NCBI RefSeq assembly: GCF_007833355.1
Contig: NZ_CP020914.1
Coordinates: 2,776,047 to 2,840,046 of the forward strand
DNA from: Denitratisoma sp. DHT3
GTDB taxonomy: Bacteria; Pseudomonadota; Gammaproteobacteria; Burkholderiales; Rhodocyclaceae
Direction: 5' to 3'
DNA length: 64,000 bases
Positions 1-8,486 of the stretch are shown one piece after another; position 1 is the stretch's first letter, and the number at the start of each line of letters is the position of its first letter. Under the pieces are notes generated by a model. It saw only the letters and a list, made by a program, of their open reading frames with translations, searched no databases and had not been told where the DNA came from. Position numbers and translations under genes: made by a program.

Positions 1-3000
1 GTAGTACAGCGCCGTGTCGTGGGTCTCCGGCACCAGAGCGACGCGCGGGCGCAGCGCCGCCGGCAGGCGGGCGACCTGCTGGGCCAGGGCTTCGCTGTAG
101 GGGCCGGGGCGGTCGCCGACGACGAGGCAGCGCACCCGGCCATGGTGCTGCGCGGGCAGGCGCGCCAGGGCCTGGAGCAGGTCGAGCTGGCCCTTGCGCT
201 CGCACACCGTGCCCAGCAGCAGGATCACGATGTCGTCGTCTGCGACCGCCAATTGCTTGCGGGCGACGGCACGGGGCCAGGGCTCCGCTTCGCGCAGGAA
301 ACGCTCCATGTCGAGGCCGTTGTGGATCACGGTGAAGTTGTGGCGCGTGTCGAGGGCTTCGCAGCCGCGGCGGGTGGCCTCGGCGACGAAAACGACGCGG
401 TAGGGATATTCGAAGCAGCGCAGGGCCTCGGCGGCGATGGCGTCGCCGAAATGGTTGAAATAGGTTTCCCAGGGCTCGCTCTCGCGCGGGTTCCAGATCG
501 ACGGCAGGCCGGCGGCGCGGGCGGCGGCGATGGTGTAGAAGGTCTGCAGGGTGTTGGCGTAGACCAGGCGGGCGCCACAGCGCCGCAGGAAGGCGGCGAA
601 ATCGTCGATCGCCTTGTGATAGGCGGGGAGATCGAAGACGCCGGCGAGCGGATGGGGAAACACCCGCACCTCGATCCCGGCGTCCTCGTAGCGGCGGCGC
701 AGCGGGCCATCCTCGGGACAATAGACGACGGGATCGATCACGCCGCGCCGCTTCAGCGCCACGGTCAGTTCGTACTGGCTGTAGGGCGCGCCTTCCAGGT
801 TGAGGTTGAAGGCGGTCATCAGGGTCCGCACCGGCGCGGCGTCATCGTCGGCCGGTGCCAGGCGGCGCGCCCGGAGCCGGTAGCCTTCGTCCTCCAGCGA
901 GAGATGCGGGCTGTACCAGGAGTCGTCGCGGCCGGCGTACTTGCGGCGGAACGCGGCCTCCTCGGCGGGGTTGTCGGCGAAGCCGCGGCTCAGTCCCTCG
1001 TAGTGCAGCAGTTCCGCGCCCGGCGCATAGACGCAGCGCAGGCCCCGGTCGACCAGGCGGTAGCAGTAGTCGACGTCGTTGTAGGCGACGGCGAAGGCGG
1101 CTTCGTCGAAGCCGCCGCATTCGAGGAACAGCGCGCGCGGGGTGAGCAGGCAGGCGGCGGTGACGGCGGCGCAGTTGCGGGCGACCATCGCCTGCGACAG
1201 ATAGCCGTGGTCGTGGCGGGACAGCAGCTTGAAGGCGTGGCCGGCCATGCCGTGATGGTAGCCGTGGACGATGCCGCCGTGCTGGACCCGGCCGTCCGGG
1301 TAGAGCAGGCGCGCGCCCACCGCGCCCACGCCGGCGAGCCGGGCGTAGCCGACCATGCGGCTGAGCCAGCGCGGATCGACCACTTCGGTGTCGTTGTTGA
1401 GGAACAGGAGATGCTCGGCATCGACGCGCCGCGCCGCCTCGTTGTTGATGTGGGCGAAGCTGAAGCGCCCGCCGGGGCTGGCGATGCGCAGCACTTCGTG
1501 GCCGCAGCGGGCCAGGTAGCCCAGGGTCTTGGGATCGTCGCTCTCGTTGTCGATGATCACCACCCGGTAGTCGCGGTAGGTGGTGGCCTTGAGCGAATCC
1601 AGGCAACGCCGCAGCAGGTCGAGGCGGTTGCGGGTGGGGACGAGGATGGCCACCGACGGCCCGTGGTCGGGGAAGTCGTGCCAGAAGATGCCCAGGCCAC
1701 CCCGTTCCGCCCAGGACGGGCGGAACACGCGAATCCCTTCGTGGGCCGGGCTGCCGCGCCGCGCCAGGGCCTCCTCCACGGCGCGGCGGCCGGCCTCGAA
1801 GCTGGCCGGCTTGGCGTCGCCGGAAGTGGCGGTGGAGCCGGGCAGCACGCGCCAGTGGTAGAGCATGCGCGGAATGTGGCCGACGCGGCGGGCGACTTCC
1901 GTCGCGCGCAGGGCGAAGTCGTAATCCTGCGAGCCCTCGAAGCCGATGCGCATACCGCCCAGCTCTTGGTAGAGGCTGCGCCGCACGGTGACCAGGTGCG
2001 CGCAGTACATGTAGGAGAGCAGCAGCTCCGGCGACCAGCCGGCCTTGAACTGCGGCGCGAAACGGTTGCCGGCGGCATCGATCTTGTCGTCGTCGCTGTA
2101 GAGGTAGTCGGTGTCGGGATGGGCGGCCAGGTGCAGGGCCACCTCGCCGAGCGCGTCGGGACTGAGTTCGTCGTCGTTGTCGAGGAAGGCGAGGAATTCG
2201 CCGCCGGCGAGTTCGGCGGCGGCGTTGGTGGCGCCGCTGATGTTGAGGTTGGCGTCGAGGACGCGCACCTTGATGCGCGGGTCGTCCCGCGCGGCGTCGG
2301 CCAGCAACCGCTCCACGGCGGGGTCGCCGCCGGCGTCGTCGGCGATGCACAGCTCCCAGTGCGGGTACACCTGGGCCCGCACGCTGTCGATGGCCTTTTG
2401 CAGGAACTCCAGGGGCGGCCGGTACACCGGCATCACCACCGAGATCAGCGGCAGGGGCGTCGCTGCGGTTGCGGCATCGAGGCGCCGGCGCAGGCGCTCC
2501 GCGTCCTCCGCGGTCCAGGTGTTGACGGCCAGCCAGCAGTCATAGACGTCAGCCGGCTCGGGTAACGCATAGCCCTTGGGCAGGCGGCCGGGCGTGGGTG
2601 CGGCGGCGTGCTGCACGCGGTAGAGCGCCAGCGCCTTGGACACCAGGAGCGGAATCTCGCGCAGACCGGGCAGGCGGCCATGGCGGGCGCGCCAGGCGGC
2701 GGCGCGGCTCCTGGCGAAGCGCAGGAAGCGGCCCGCGCCCTTGAGCTTGCCGCTCCAGACGGCGATGCGGCCGGGCGGGCGAAAGCGGAATTTATGCGGA
2801 CCGCGCCAGCGGCATTGATCATCGTCGTCCAGTGTCGCAATGAGATGCACGACATCGACGCCGGCCGGAACGTCCAGTTGGATTTCAAACCGGCACGCGT
2901 CGGCGCCCGCCCATCCGGGCAGCGCCGCGGCGACATCGGGGCTGGGCAGGTTGACGGTACATGCGCCCCTCACCGCGCCGAATGCCAGTTCGAGCCGGAC

Positions 3001-3114
3001 GATGCGCCGTTCCGGATGGACGCACCAGCCGGAGAAGAGAATGCTGCCCGGTTCTCCCCGATGGGCGGCGGGGGTATCGAGCGCGGCCGCAAGGCGGGAT
3101 GGGAATTGGCGCAT
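1..3114 (-). CDS. Multi-domain glycosyltransferase (GT2-GT2-GT4), 3' end outside window
   Basis: The reading frame is open on the minus strand from ATG at 3112-3114 to the window edge, so at least 1038 residues are present and the C-terminus is missing. Residues 1 to about 215 match nothing I recognise. A GT2 domain follows (about 222-480; VVMPVYRP, then FLDNDDE as the DxD-type motif). A second GT2 domain spans about 483-720 (ILVPTRNR, LFLNNDTEV, and GGFDEAAF with YNDVDYCYR). From about 760 a GT4-like domain begins (LEGAPYSQYEL, IHNGLDMERF, ILLLGTVCERKGQ). The protein should add several sugars to a lipid-linked surface glycan at the cytoplasmic face. It is the last visible gene of the minus-strand glycan cluster and is separated from the sulfotransferase by a REPIN-like palindrome. 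No clear Shine-Dalgarno lies before the chosen ATG. Confidence 0.85.
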   Translation of the reverse strand, partial: MRQFPSRLAAALDTPAAHRGEPGSILFSGWCVHPERRIVRLELAFGAVRGACTVNLPSPDVAAALPGWAGADACRFEIQLDVPAGVDVVHLIATLDDDDQCRWRGPHKFRFRPPGRIAVWSGKLKGAGRFLRFARSRAAAWRARHGRLPGLREIPLLVSKALALYRVQHAAAPTPGRLPKGYALPEPADVYDCWLAVNTWTAEDAERLRRRLDAATAATPLPLISVVMPVYRPPLEFLQKAIDSVRAQVYPHWELCIADDAGGDPAVERLLADAARDDPRIKVRVLDANLNISGATNAAAELAGGEFLAFLDNDDELSPDALGEVALHLAAHPDTDYLYSDDDKIDAAGNRFAPQFKAGWSPELLLSYMYCAHLVTVRRSLYQELGGMRIGFEGSQDYDFALRATEVARRVGHIPRMLYHWRVLPGSTATSGDAKPASFEAGRRAVEEALARRGSPAHEGIRVFRPSWAERGGLGIFWHDFPDHGPSVAILVPTRNRLDLLRRCLDSLKATTYRDYRVVIIDNESDDPKTLGYLARCGHEVLRIASPGGRFSFAHINNEAARRVDAEHLLFLNNDTEVVDPRWLSRMVGYARLAGVGAVGARLLYPDGRVQHGGIVHGYHHGMAGHAFKLLSRHDHGYLSQAMVARNCAAVTAACLLTPRALFLECGGFDEAAFAVAYNDVDYCYRLVDRGLRCVYAPGAELLHYEGLSRGFADNPAEEAAFRRKYAGRDDSWYSPHLSLEDEGYRLRARRLAPADDDAAPVRTLMTAFNLNLEGAPYSQYELTVALKRRGVIDPVVYCPEDGPLRRRYEDAGIEVRVFPHPLAGVFDLPAYHKAIDDFAAFLRRCGARLVYANTLQTFYTIAAARAAGLPSIWNPRESEPWETYFNHFGDAIAAEALRCFEYPYRVVFVAEATRRGCEALDTRHNFTVIHNGLDMERFLREAEPWPRAVARKQLAVADDDIVILLLGTVCERKGQLDLLQALARLPAQHHGRVRCLVVGDRPGPYSEALAQQVARLPAALRPRVALVPETHDTALYY

Positions 3115-3234
3115 GAGATCGTTTGTCAGGGAGGGTGGTGACGGGCGCGACGCGCTCCCACGAGGGCGGTCGAAGCCATTCATCCGGGATTTTCCATTGG
3201 ATGTCGTTCGCTTTCGTCTGGAGCGTTGCTCGTG

Positions 3235-3306
3235 CCGTAGGAGCGGGCCATGCCCGCGACCGGCCGGGATTGCGATGCTGTTCGCGGGCATGGCCCGCTC
3301 CTACGG
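3235..3306. repeat. REPIN-like palindrome, copy 1
   Basis: Two 25-base arms (3235-3259 and 3282-3306) are perfect reverse complements around a 22-base loop. The arm begins CCGTAGGAGCGGGCC and continues ATGCCCGCGA. The same arm sequence recurs at 8356-8429. Paired REP sequences of the GTAGGAGCGGGC type in intergenic gaps are typical of REPINs mobilised in trans by a RAYT transposase; no RAYT is in this window. It may also end transcription of the genes on its right. Confidence 0.85.
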
Positions 3307-3319
3307 AAGACTTCGGGTT

Positions 3320-5395
3320 TCAATTGCTGTTTCGTCCTCGCAGCAAGGCCGACACTCGGCGCAGCGGCGCGGTGACTTTCCAGGAAGTGGAGTTGAGCAG
3401 TGCCTCGACCAGGGCTTCCCGGCCCGCCAGGGCATCGCGCAACTGGTCCCGCTCGCCGCTCGTTTCCGTCAGGCGGGCGTGCAGCGATGCAGCCTCATCG
3501 TGCAAGGCCGCGATTTCCCCGCGCAGGGCGTCGACGTCGCGGCGCAGGCTGTCGTTGCCCTCGCGCAGCAGGTTCTCCCGGCCATCGGCGGCGGCCAGTT
3601 CCTCCACCTGGCGGCGCACCGTGGCGTCCAGGCCGGCGGCCCAGCGCCAGGCACCGTCCAGGTCGGGCAGCGCGTCCCGCCAGCGCCCCCAGAGCGCCGC
3701 CAGTTCCCCGGCTGCCAGCCGGCGCGGCGGCTGTCCGCCCAGGGCCTGGTAGAGAGGATGGGCGGGGGCGTCCTGCACCTGGTTGTGGCGCAGCTCGGGG
3801 CGCAGCGCCTGGCCGCAGGCCGTCTCGATGGCGGCCGCGTCGGTGGCCAGGTCCAAGCCGGCGGCGAGGCGCGCCGCGCAGTCCAGCGGCCGCGCCAGCA
3901 ACTGGTCGTAATCCAGCAGCCAGACCTCGCGCCCCTGGAGATGGCGCAGGATGGCGAGGTTGTAGGCCAGCCAGAGCTGGCGGCCGTGGTCCAGGCTGAA
4001 GCCGTCGCGCGCGGCCAGCGACGCGGCCACGTTGTCGGGGTGGCGCAATACCCAGACGAAGCGGGCGGCGCCCGCCGCGCCGCGTTCCGCCAGGCGTTCG
4101 AGCCAGAAGGGCAGCAGCAGGCACAGGCGCGGGTCCTTGACCAGCCAGTCGGCACGGGCGGCGAGGCGGTCCGCGAGCAGCGCACGCGCCTCTTCCTCAA
4201 GCGCCGCGAGTTCCGCGCGGTCCGCGCCCTGGCAGTCGGCGGCGGCGCTCCAGGCGGCGGTGTCGACCGGCAGGTACCAGGCGCTCCGGCGCTGGTTCAG
4301 CAGGCGGCGGTCGAGGTCGACGACGCCGGCATCCTCGAAGAAACCTTCCGGATTGTCCTGACGCGGCGGCAGCAGATGGTCGCCGACATCGAGGCCGAGC
4401 ACGTGCAACAGCCGGGTGACGGCGCTGGTACCGCTGCGGTGCATGCCGAGGACGAAGGTCACCGCCGGGGCCGGATCTCCTTCCGTGCGTGCGGGCCACA
4501 GGCCGAGTTGTGCTTGGGTGTCGGTGGGTGGCATGGTTTCGTAATCCAGTTCGTGCAGCAGGTCGCCGTTGATTTCGAGGAAGGTCGCCTGCTCCGGCGC
4601 CGTGAGGCCGCTGCGCCATTTTCCGATCTGCGCCAGATCCGGCGGCGTGTGGGTGCGGCGGTGGATCGCCAGCAGCTTTTCGCGCGGCGCCATCAGGCCG
4701 CCGCCGGCGTCCTTCCAGTCGCCCACTTCGGCGAGCCGCTCGGCGGCGCCGCGATGATAGTTCAGCATCGCCGGATCGAAATCCAGGTCGATCAAGCGGC
4801 AGACGCGGCGCAGCACGTCCTCCGGCGTGCGCAGCAGATCCTCGTAGCGCACTTCCAGGTAGCGCTCCGGCGCCAGGCCGGCCTGGCGCGCGGCGAGGAT
4901 GCGGCGGCGCCAGAAGCGTGCGGCGTCGGCGATGTCGCGCCCCGGACCGAACCACTTGTCGCGGAACGACAGGGCCACGTCGCGGCCGTCGCGGATGATG
5001 TGGATGAAGCGGGCCTCCGGCAGCAGCCGCGCCAGGTCGCCCAGGCATTCGACGTAGGGCGGCGACTTGTCGCCCCAGCGCGGCTTGCCGAAGCGGCGGG
5101 CGTAGGCGCGGTAGAACAGGCGCACCGCCGCGTCGAGGCTGAACGGGGAGAGCGCGCGGACCTCGGCTTCCAGGGCGGCCGCGTCGAGGTGGAAGTCGGG
5201 CCAGGTGTGGGCGCCGGTGAGAGCGGCGACGAATTCCCCGGCATTGCCCGGCGGATGCGCCAGCATGGCCATCAGGAAATGGGTCTCCGGCGGAATCGCC
5301 AGCGCCGGGTGGGCGTCGAGCATCAGCCGCAGCAGCGTGGTGCCGGAACGACCGACGCCGACGACGAAGGGAGCGGCGGTAGTGAACACCGACAT
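3320..5395 (-). CDS. Double sulfotransferase-domain protein with C-terminal coiled coil
   Basis: This 691-residue protein joins two PAPS-dependent sulfotransferase domains. The first (about 8-290) has the 5'-phosphosulfate loop GRSGTT at 15-20 and the typical RYEDLL near the 3'-phosphate site. The second (from about 312) starts VTFVLGMHRSGTSA and resembles a different sulfotransferase branch. A charged coiled coil with alternating LR/DALRGEI heptads follows, and the tail STSWKVTAPLRR is a motif seen at the ends of surface-glycan glycosyltransferases. ATG at 5393-5395 overlaps the stop of the preceding wzt-like gene (TGATG), so translation is coupled. The position in a Wzm/Wzt cluster suggests sulfation of the exported polysaccharide. 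The substrates are unknown, and protein O-sulfation is not excluded. Confidence 0.85.
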   Translation of the reverse strand: MSVFTTAAPFVVGVGRSGTTLLRLMLDAHPALAIPPETHFLMAMLAHPPGNAGEFVAALTGAHTWPDFHLDAAALEAEVRALSPFSLDAAVRLFYRAYARRFGKPRWGDKSPPYVECLGDLARLLPEARFIHIIRDGRDVALSFRDKWFGPGRDIADAARFWRRRILAARQAGLAPERYLEVRYEDLLRTPEDVLRRVCRLIDLDFDPAMLNYHRGAAERLAEVGDWKDAGGGLMAPREKLLAIHRRTHTPPDLAQIGKWRSGLTAPEQATFLEINGDLLHELDYETMPPTDTQAQLGLWPARTEGDPAPAVTFVLGMHRSGTSAVTRLLHVLGLDVGDHLLPPRQDNPEGFFEDAGVVDLDRRLLNQRRSAWYLPVDTAAWSAAADCQGADRAELAALEEEARALLADRLAARADWLVKDPRLCLLLPFWLERLAERGAAGAARFVWVLRHPDNVAASLAARDGFSLDHGRQLWLAYNLAILRHLQGREVWLLDYDQLLARPLDCAARLAAGLDLATDAAAIETACGQALRPELRHNQVQDAPAHPLYQALGGQPPRRLAAGELAALWGRWRDALPDLDGAWRWAAGLDATVRRQVEELAAADGRENLLREGNDSLRRDVDALRGEIAALHDEAASLHARLTETSGERDQLRDALAGREALVEALLNSTSWKVTAPLRRVSALLRGRNSN

Positions 5396-7503
5396 CAGTT
5401 TTCCCTCACGCCGAGGAACGGATGGGTGCGGCGCGGCGCGGAGGTGTCCCAGCCGTCGACGTCGGGTTCGATCAGTTCCTCGCGCGGCGGCAGCCAGGAT
5501 TCCTCGGCCTGGAAATTGGCGCGCTTGCCGTGCCAGCCCAGGACGTTGACCTCGTAGTCGCTGTAGACCCGTTCCCTGGTGTATTTCTCGATCAGGTGGC
5601 GCCGGCTGAGGAAGGGATAGTGGCGCAGGATCAGGCGCTCCGGGCTGAGCTGGCGGCCGGGGAACTCGGCCTGGTGGCCGCCGTGGCCGAGAAGGTCCAC
5701 CGGTTCCGCGGTCTTCTTCCAGGCATTCACCCGGTGCAGCGGGCGCGGCGCGAAGTAGTAGGCGTGGCGCAGGTCGGCGACGTAATCGATGTCCTGGCCC
5801 GCGTCGCCGGCATCGTCCAGCGGCAGGAAAACGAATTCGTCGAAGTCGATGGCGTTGTAGCCGGCGGCGTCGAGCCGGGCGATCGCCGCCGCCAGGGTCT
5901 CGCCGGGCCGGGTGCTCTGGCGGATCTCGTCGGCGTCGTGGTGGATGAACCAGTCGGCGTCGATGCTCCGCGCCAGTTCGGCCTTGTGACGCAGGATGCC
6001 CTGCCAATCGTAGTGGCCCGGATAGGGATGGCGCTCGATGCCGATCACGCCCTTGCCCAGCCAGCGCCGGGCAATCTCCACGGTGGCGTCGGTGGAGTCG
6101 TTGTCGATCACCAGCACGTCGATGCCCTGCGCCGTCAGGTGGGCCAGGCAGCGCTCCATGTAGGCCGCCTCGTTGCGCACCGCGAGCAGGGCGACGATGC
6201 GCAGCGCAGAGGTTGCGCCAGGAGCCGCGACCGGTTCCGGCGCAGCGACTTCCTCCATGCCGACATCGACGTTGACCACGCCGAGGAACGAAATCTCGCT
6301 GATGCTGGCGACGTTCTGGAAATGCAGCGCGGCGATCTGGCTTTGCAGCGGCATGTGCTGGCTGACGCCGATCTTCTGCACCAGGCGCAGGGTGATGAAG
6401 TAGTCGCCGATGGTGAAGCGGTTGTCGATGCGGATGCGGAAACGCCGGGCGCCGCCGTCGGGGTTGTCGGGCAGCGGGAAGCGCCGGCCGGCCAGTTCGA
6501 TCAGACGCTGGTTCTGCAACGCCACCGCCAGTTCCAGGTTGGGGGTGGCGGCCGGATATTCGAGCTCGATGTCCATCTCGATCGGCTGGGTCGGCCGCAA
6601 CTGCTCGCGCGACGCCTGGCTGTCGGCGAAGACGGCGCGGGTGATGCGTCCCCGGCCGTCGCCGAAGGCCGCCGACTGGGGAAAGCCGCCCAGCGGCGTC
6701 TGGCGCTGGTAGGCCTGCTCGCCGCCCATCGCCTGGCGCTGTTCCTCGCGCATGTCGAAGAAATACTGGGCGGCGACCGCCTCCGGCGTGCCGATGTTCT
6801 TGACCCGGCCGTGCTCCAGGTAGATCGCCTGGCGGCAGAAGTTCTGCACCATGCCCATGTCGTGGGAAACGAAGAGCAGGGTGGTGCCGGCGTTCTGCAT
6901 CCGCTCCAGGCGTTGCAGGCACTTGAACTGGAAGGCGGCGTCGCCCACCGCCAATGCCTCGTCGACGATCAGCACGTCGGGCTCGACGCAGACCGAGACG
7001 GCGAAGGCCAGCCGCACGTACATGCCGCTGGAGTAGGTCTTGACCGGCTGCTCCATGAACTCGCCGATGCCGGCGAATTCGGCGATCTCGTCGAAGCGGG
7101 CGTCGGTCTGCGCGCGGTCGAAGCCGAGCAGCGCGGCGTTCAGATAGACGTTTTCGCGCCCGGTGAATTCGGGGTTGAAGCCGGAACCCAGTTCCAGCAG
7201 GGCGGCGACGCGCCCCGTCACGGCGACGCTGCCCTGGCTGGGGTTGAGGGTACCGGCGATCAATTGCAGCAGGGTGGACTTGCCGGCGCCGTTGCGGCCG
7301 ACGATGCCGAAGGTCTCGCCGCGACGGACCTCGAAGGAGACGTCCCGCAGCGCCCAGAAGTCGCGGTAGTAGGTGCGCGGCGGCCGCCCCAGCCAGCCTT
7401 GCAGCCGGGGATAGAAGAACTGCCGCAGCCGCGCCGAGGGGCGCTCGTAGAGCTGGTAGCTCTTGCTCAGGCCCTGGATGGAAATAACCACGTCAGAGCA
7501 CAT
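5395..7503 (-). CDS. wzt: Wzt-type polysaccharide ABC exporter ATPase fused to a GT2 domain
   Basis: This 702-residue protein supplies the ATPase of a Wzm/Wzt exporter. Residues 1 to about 240 are the ABC domain: Walker A GRNGAGKST at 69-77, signature YSSGMYVRL, Walker B VLIVDEALAVGD. A Wzt C-terminal beta-sandwich, which in O-antigen systems reads the glycan end, covers about 270-415. The rest (about 430-690) is a glycosyltransferase-2-like domain with VIDNDSTDATVEIARR and IDADWFIHHDADE. Ordinary Wzt proteins end after the sandwich, so the fusion is unusual and may couple terminal sugar addition to export recognition. It overlaps wzm by 11 bases and the sulfotransferase by 1 base, so the three form an operon. 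Confidence 0.9.
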   Translation of the reverse strand: MCSDVVISIQGLSKSYQLYERPSARLRQFFYPRLQGWLGRPPRTYYRDFWALRDVSFEVRRGETFGIVGRNGAGKSTLLQLIAGTLNPSQGSVAVTGRVAALLELGSGFNPEFTGRENVYLNAALLGFDRAQTDARFDEIAEFAGIGEFMEQPVKTYSSGMYVRLAFAVSVCVEPDVLIVDEALAVGDAAFQFKCLQRLERMQNAGTTLLFVSHDMGMVQNFCRQAIYLEHGRVKNIGTPEAVAAQYFFDMREEQRQAMGGEQAYQRQTPLGGFPQSAAFGDGRGRITRAVFADSQASREQLRPTQPIEMDIELEYPAATPNLELAVALQNQRLIELAGRRFPLPDNPDGGARRFRIRIDNRFTIGDYFITLRLVQKIGVSQHMPLQSQIAALHFQNVASISEISFLGVVNVDVGMEEVAAPEPVAAPGATSALRIVALLAVRNEAAYMERCLAHLTAQGIDVLVIDNDSTDATVEIARRWLGKGVIGIERHPYPGHYDWQGILRHKAELARSIDADWFIHHDADEIRQSTRPGETLAAAIARLDAAGYNAIDFDEFVFLPLDDAGDAGQDIDYVADLRHAYYFAPRPLHRVNAWKKTAEPVDLLGHGGHQAEFPGRQLSPERLILRHYPFLSRRHLIEKYTRERVYSDYEVNVLGWHGKRANFQAEESWLPPREELIEPDVDGWDTSAPRRTHPFLGVREN

Positions 7504-8317
7504 CGGCGAATCCCTTGCGCAGTTTCTGGAAGGCGGCGAAGCCGAAGGCCAGCAGCGCCAGCGCGATGGCCAGCGCGGTCAGCCACGGCACGAGGTCGGG
7601 CACGGTCCCCCAGAGGATCACGCCGCGCGCGGTCTCGATGAAGTAGCTCAGCGGGTTGAGGAAGATCAGCCAGCGCACGCCGGGCGGAACGGCCGAGACC
7701 GGGTAGAAGATGGGCGAGAGGAACATCATCGCCGAGATCAGCACCGAGACGATCTGCCCCAGATCGCGGAAATACACGCCCAGCGCCGCCATCAGCCACA
7801 TCAGACCGAGCAGGCCGAGGCCCAGCGGCAGCAGCACCAGGGGCAGCAGCAGCACGGTCCATTGCAGCTGGCCGGTCGCCAGCAACTGCACCGCCAGGAG
7901 CAGGCCGAGGGCGATCGCCAGATGCACCAGGGCCGCGCCGAGGTGCGCCCAGGGCAGGATCTCCAGGGGGAAGACGACCTTCTTGACGTAGTTGGGCTGG
8001 TCCGCCACCAGGGTGTGGGCGCGCGAGGCGCATTCCTGGAACAGGCCGAAGACGATCAGGCCGGCGAACAGGATCAGCACGAAGCCGAAGTGCGAGTCGC
8101 CCAGCCCGCCCTGCGGCCAGCGCGCGCGGAACACCAGGGAAAAGGCGAAGGTATAGACTCCCAGCATGAACAGCGGAGTGATGAAGGACCAGGTCAGGCC
8201 CATCAGGGTGCCCCGGTAGCGGCCCTCCACTTCCCGCCGCAGCATCTGCCGGGTCAGGTGGCGGTGACGCCAAAGGCTGAGAAAAGCCTGGTGTGGCCAG
8301 GCGCTGAATGCGTTCAT
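7493..8317 (-). CDS. wzm: Wzm-type polysaccharide ABC exporter permease
   Basis: A 274-residue ABC-2 type integral membrane protein. The N-terminal soluble stretch RHRHLTRQMLRREVEGRYRG is typical of polysaccharide permeases, and about six hydrophobic segments follow (for example LMGLTWSFITPLFMLGVY and LILFAGLIVFGLFQ). It forms the inner-membrane channel with the Wzt-like ATPase, whose start overlaps its end by 11 bases. It is the first gene of the wzm-wzt-sulfotransferase operon. The 170-base gap before it holds REPIN copy 2 and probably the operon promoter, which I could not pinpoint. Confidence 0.92.
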   Translation of the reverse strand: MNAFSAWPHQAFLSLWRHRHLTRQMLRREVEGRYRGTLMGLTWSFITPLFMLGVYTFAFSLVFRARWPQGGLGDSHFGFVLILFAGLIVFGLFQECASRAHTLVADQPNYVKKVVFPLEILPWAHLGAALVHLAIALGLLLAVQLLATGQLQWTVLLLPLVLLPLGLGLLGLMWLMAALGVYFRDLGQIVSVLISAMMFLSPIFYPVSAVPPGVRWLIFLNPLSYFIETARGVILWGTVPDLVPWLTALAIALALLAFGFAAFQKLRKGFADVL

Positions 8318-8355
8318 CCGAGGTCATCCATTCGACGCGCTTCGAGTTCGACGGG

Positions 8356-8429
8356 ATCGTAGGAGCGGGCCATGCCCGCGACCCGCATTGCTCTGGGCGA
8401 CGTTCGCGGGCATGGCCCGCTCCTACGAT
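8356..8429. repeat. REPIN-like palindrome, copy 2
   Basis: Arms of 26 bases at 8356-8381 and 8404-8429 are perfect reverse complements around a 22-base loop. They share the core GTAGGAGCGGGCCATGCCCG with copy 1 at 3235-3306, but the outermost bases differ (ATC here, CC there). It lies between the stop of asnB and the start of wzm. The loops of the two copies differ, as expected if selection or mobilisation acts on the arms. Confidence 0.85.
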
Positions 8430-8486
8430 GGATCACGGGTTCTTCATGGTTGAATGGACAATCCAGGTTCATGAAGGATGTCCGGA

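Noticed and set aside
19..2565. Long plus-strand open frame of about 850 codons
   Set aside because: It is antisense to the glycosyltransferase, whose minus-strand frame has clear GT2 and GT4 motifs. High GC keeps the opposite strand open. The same applies to long plus-strand frames at 2840-5557, 5422-7641, 8541-11237 and 16240-19155.
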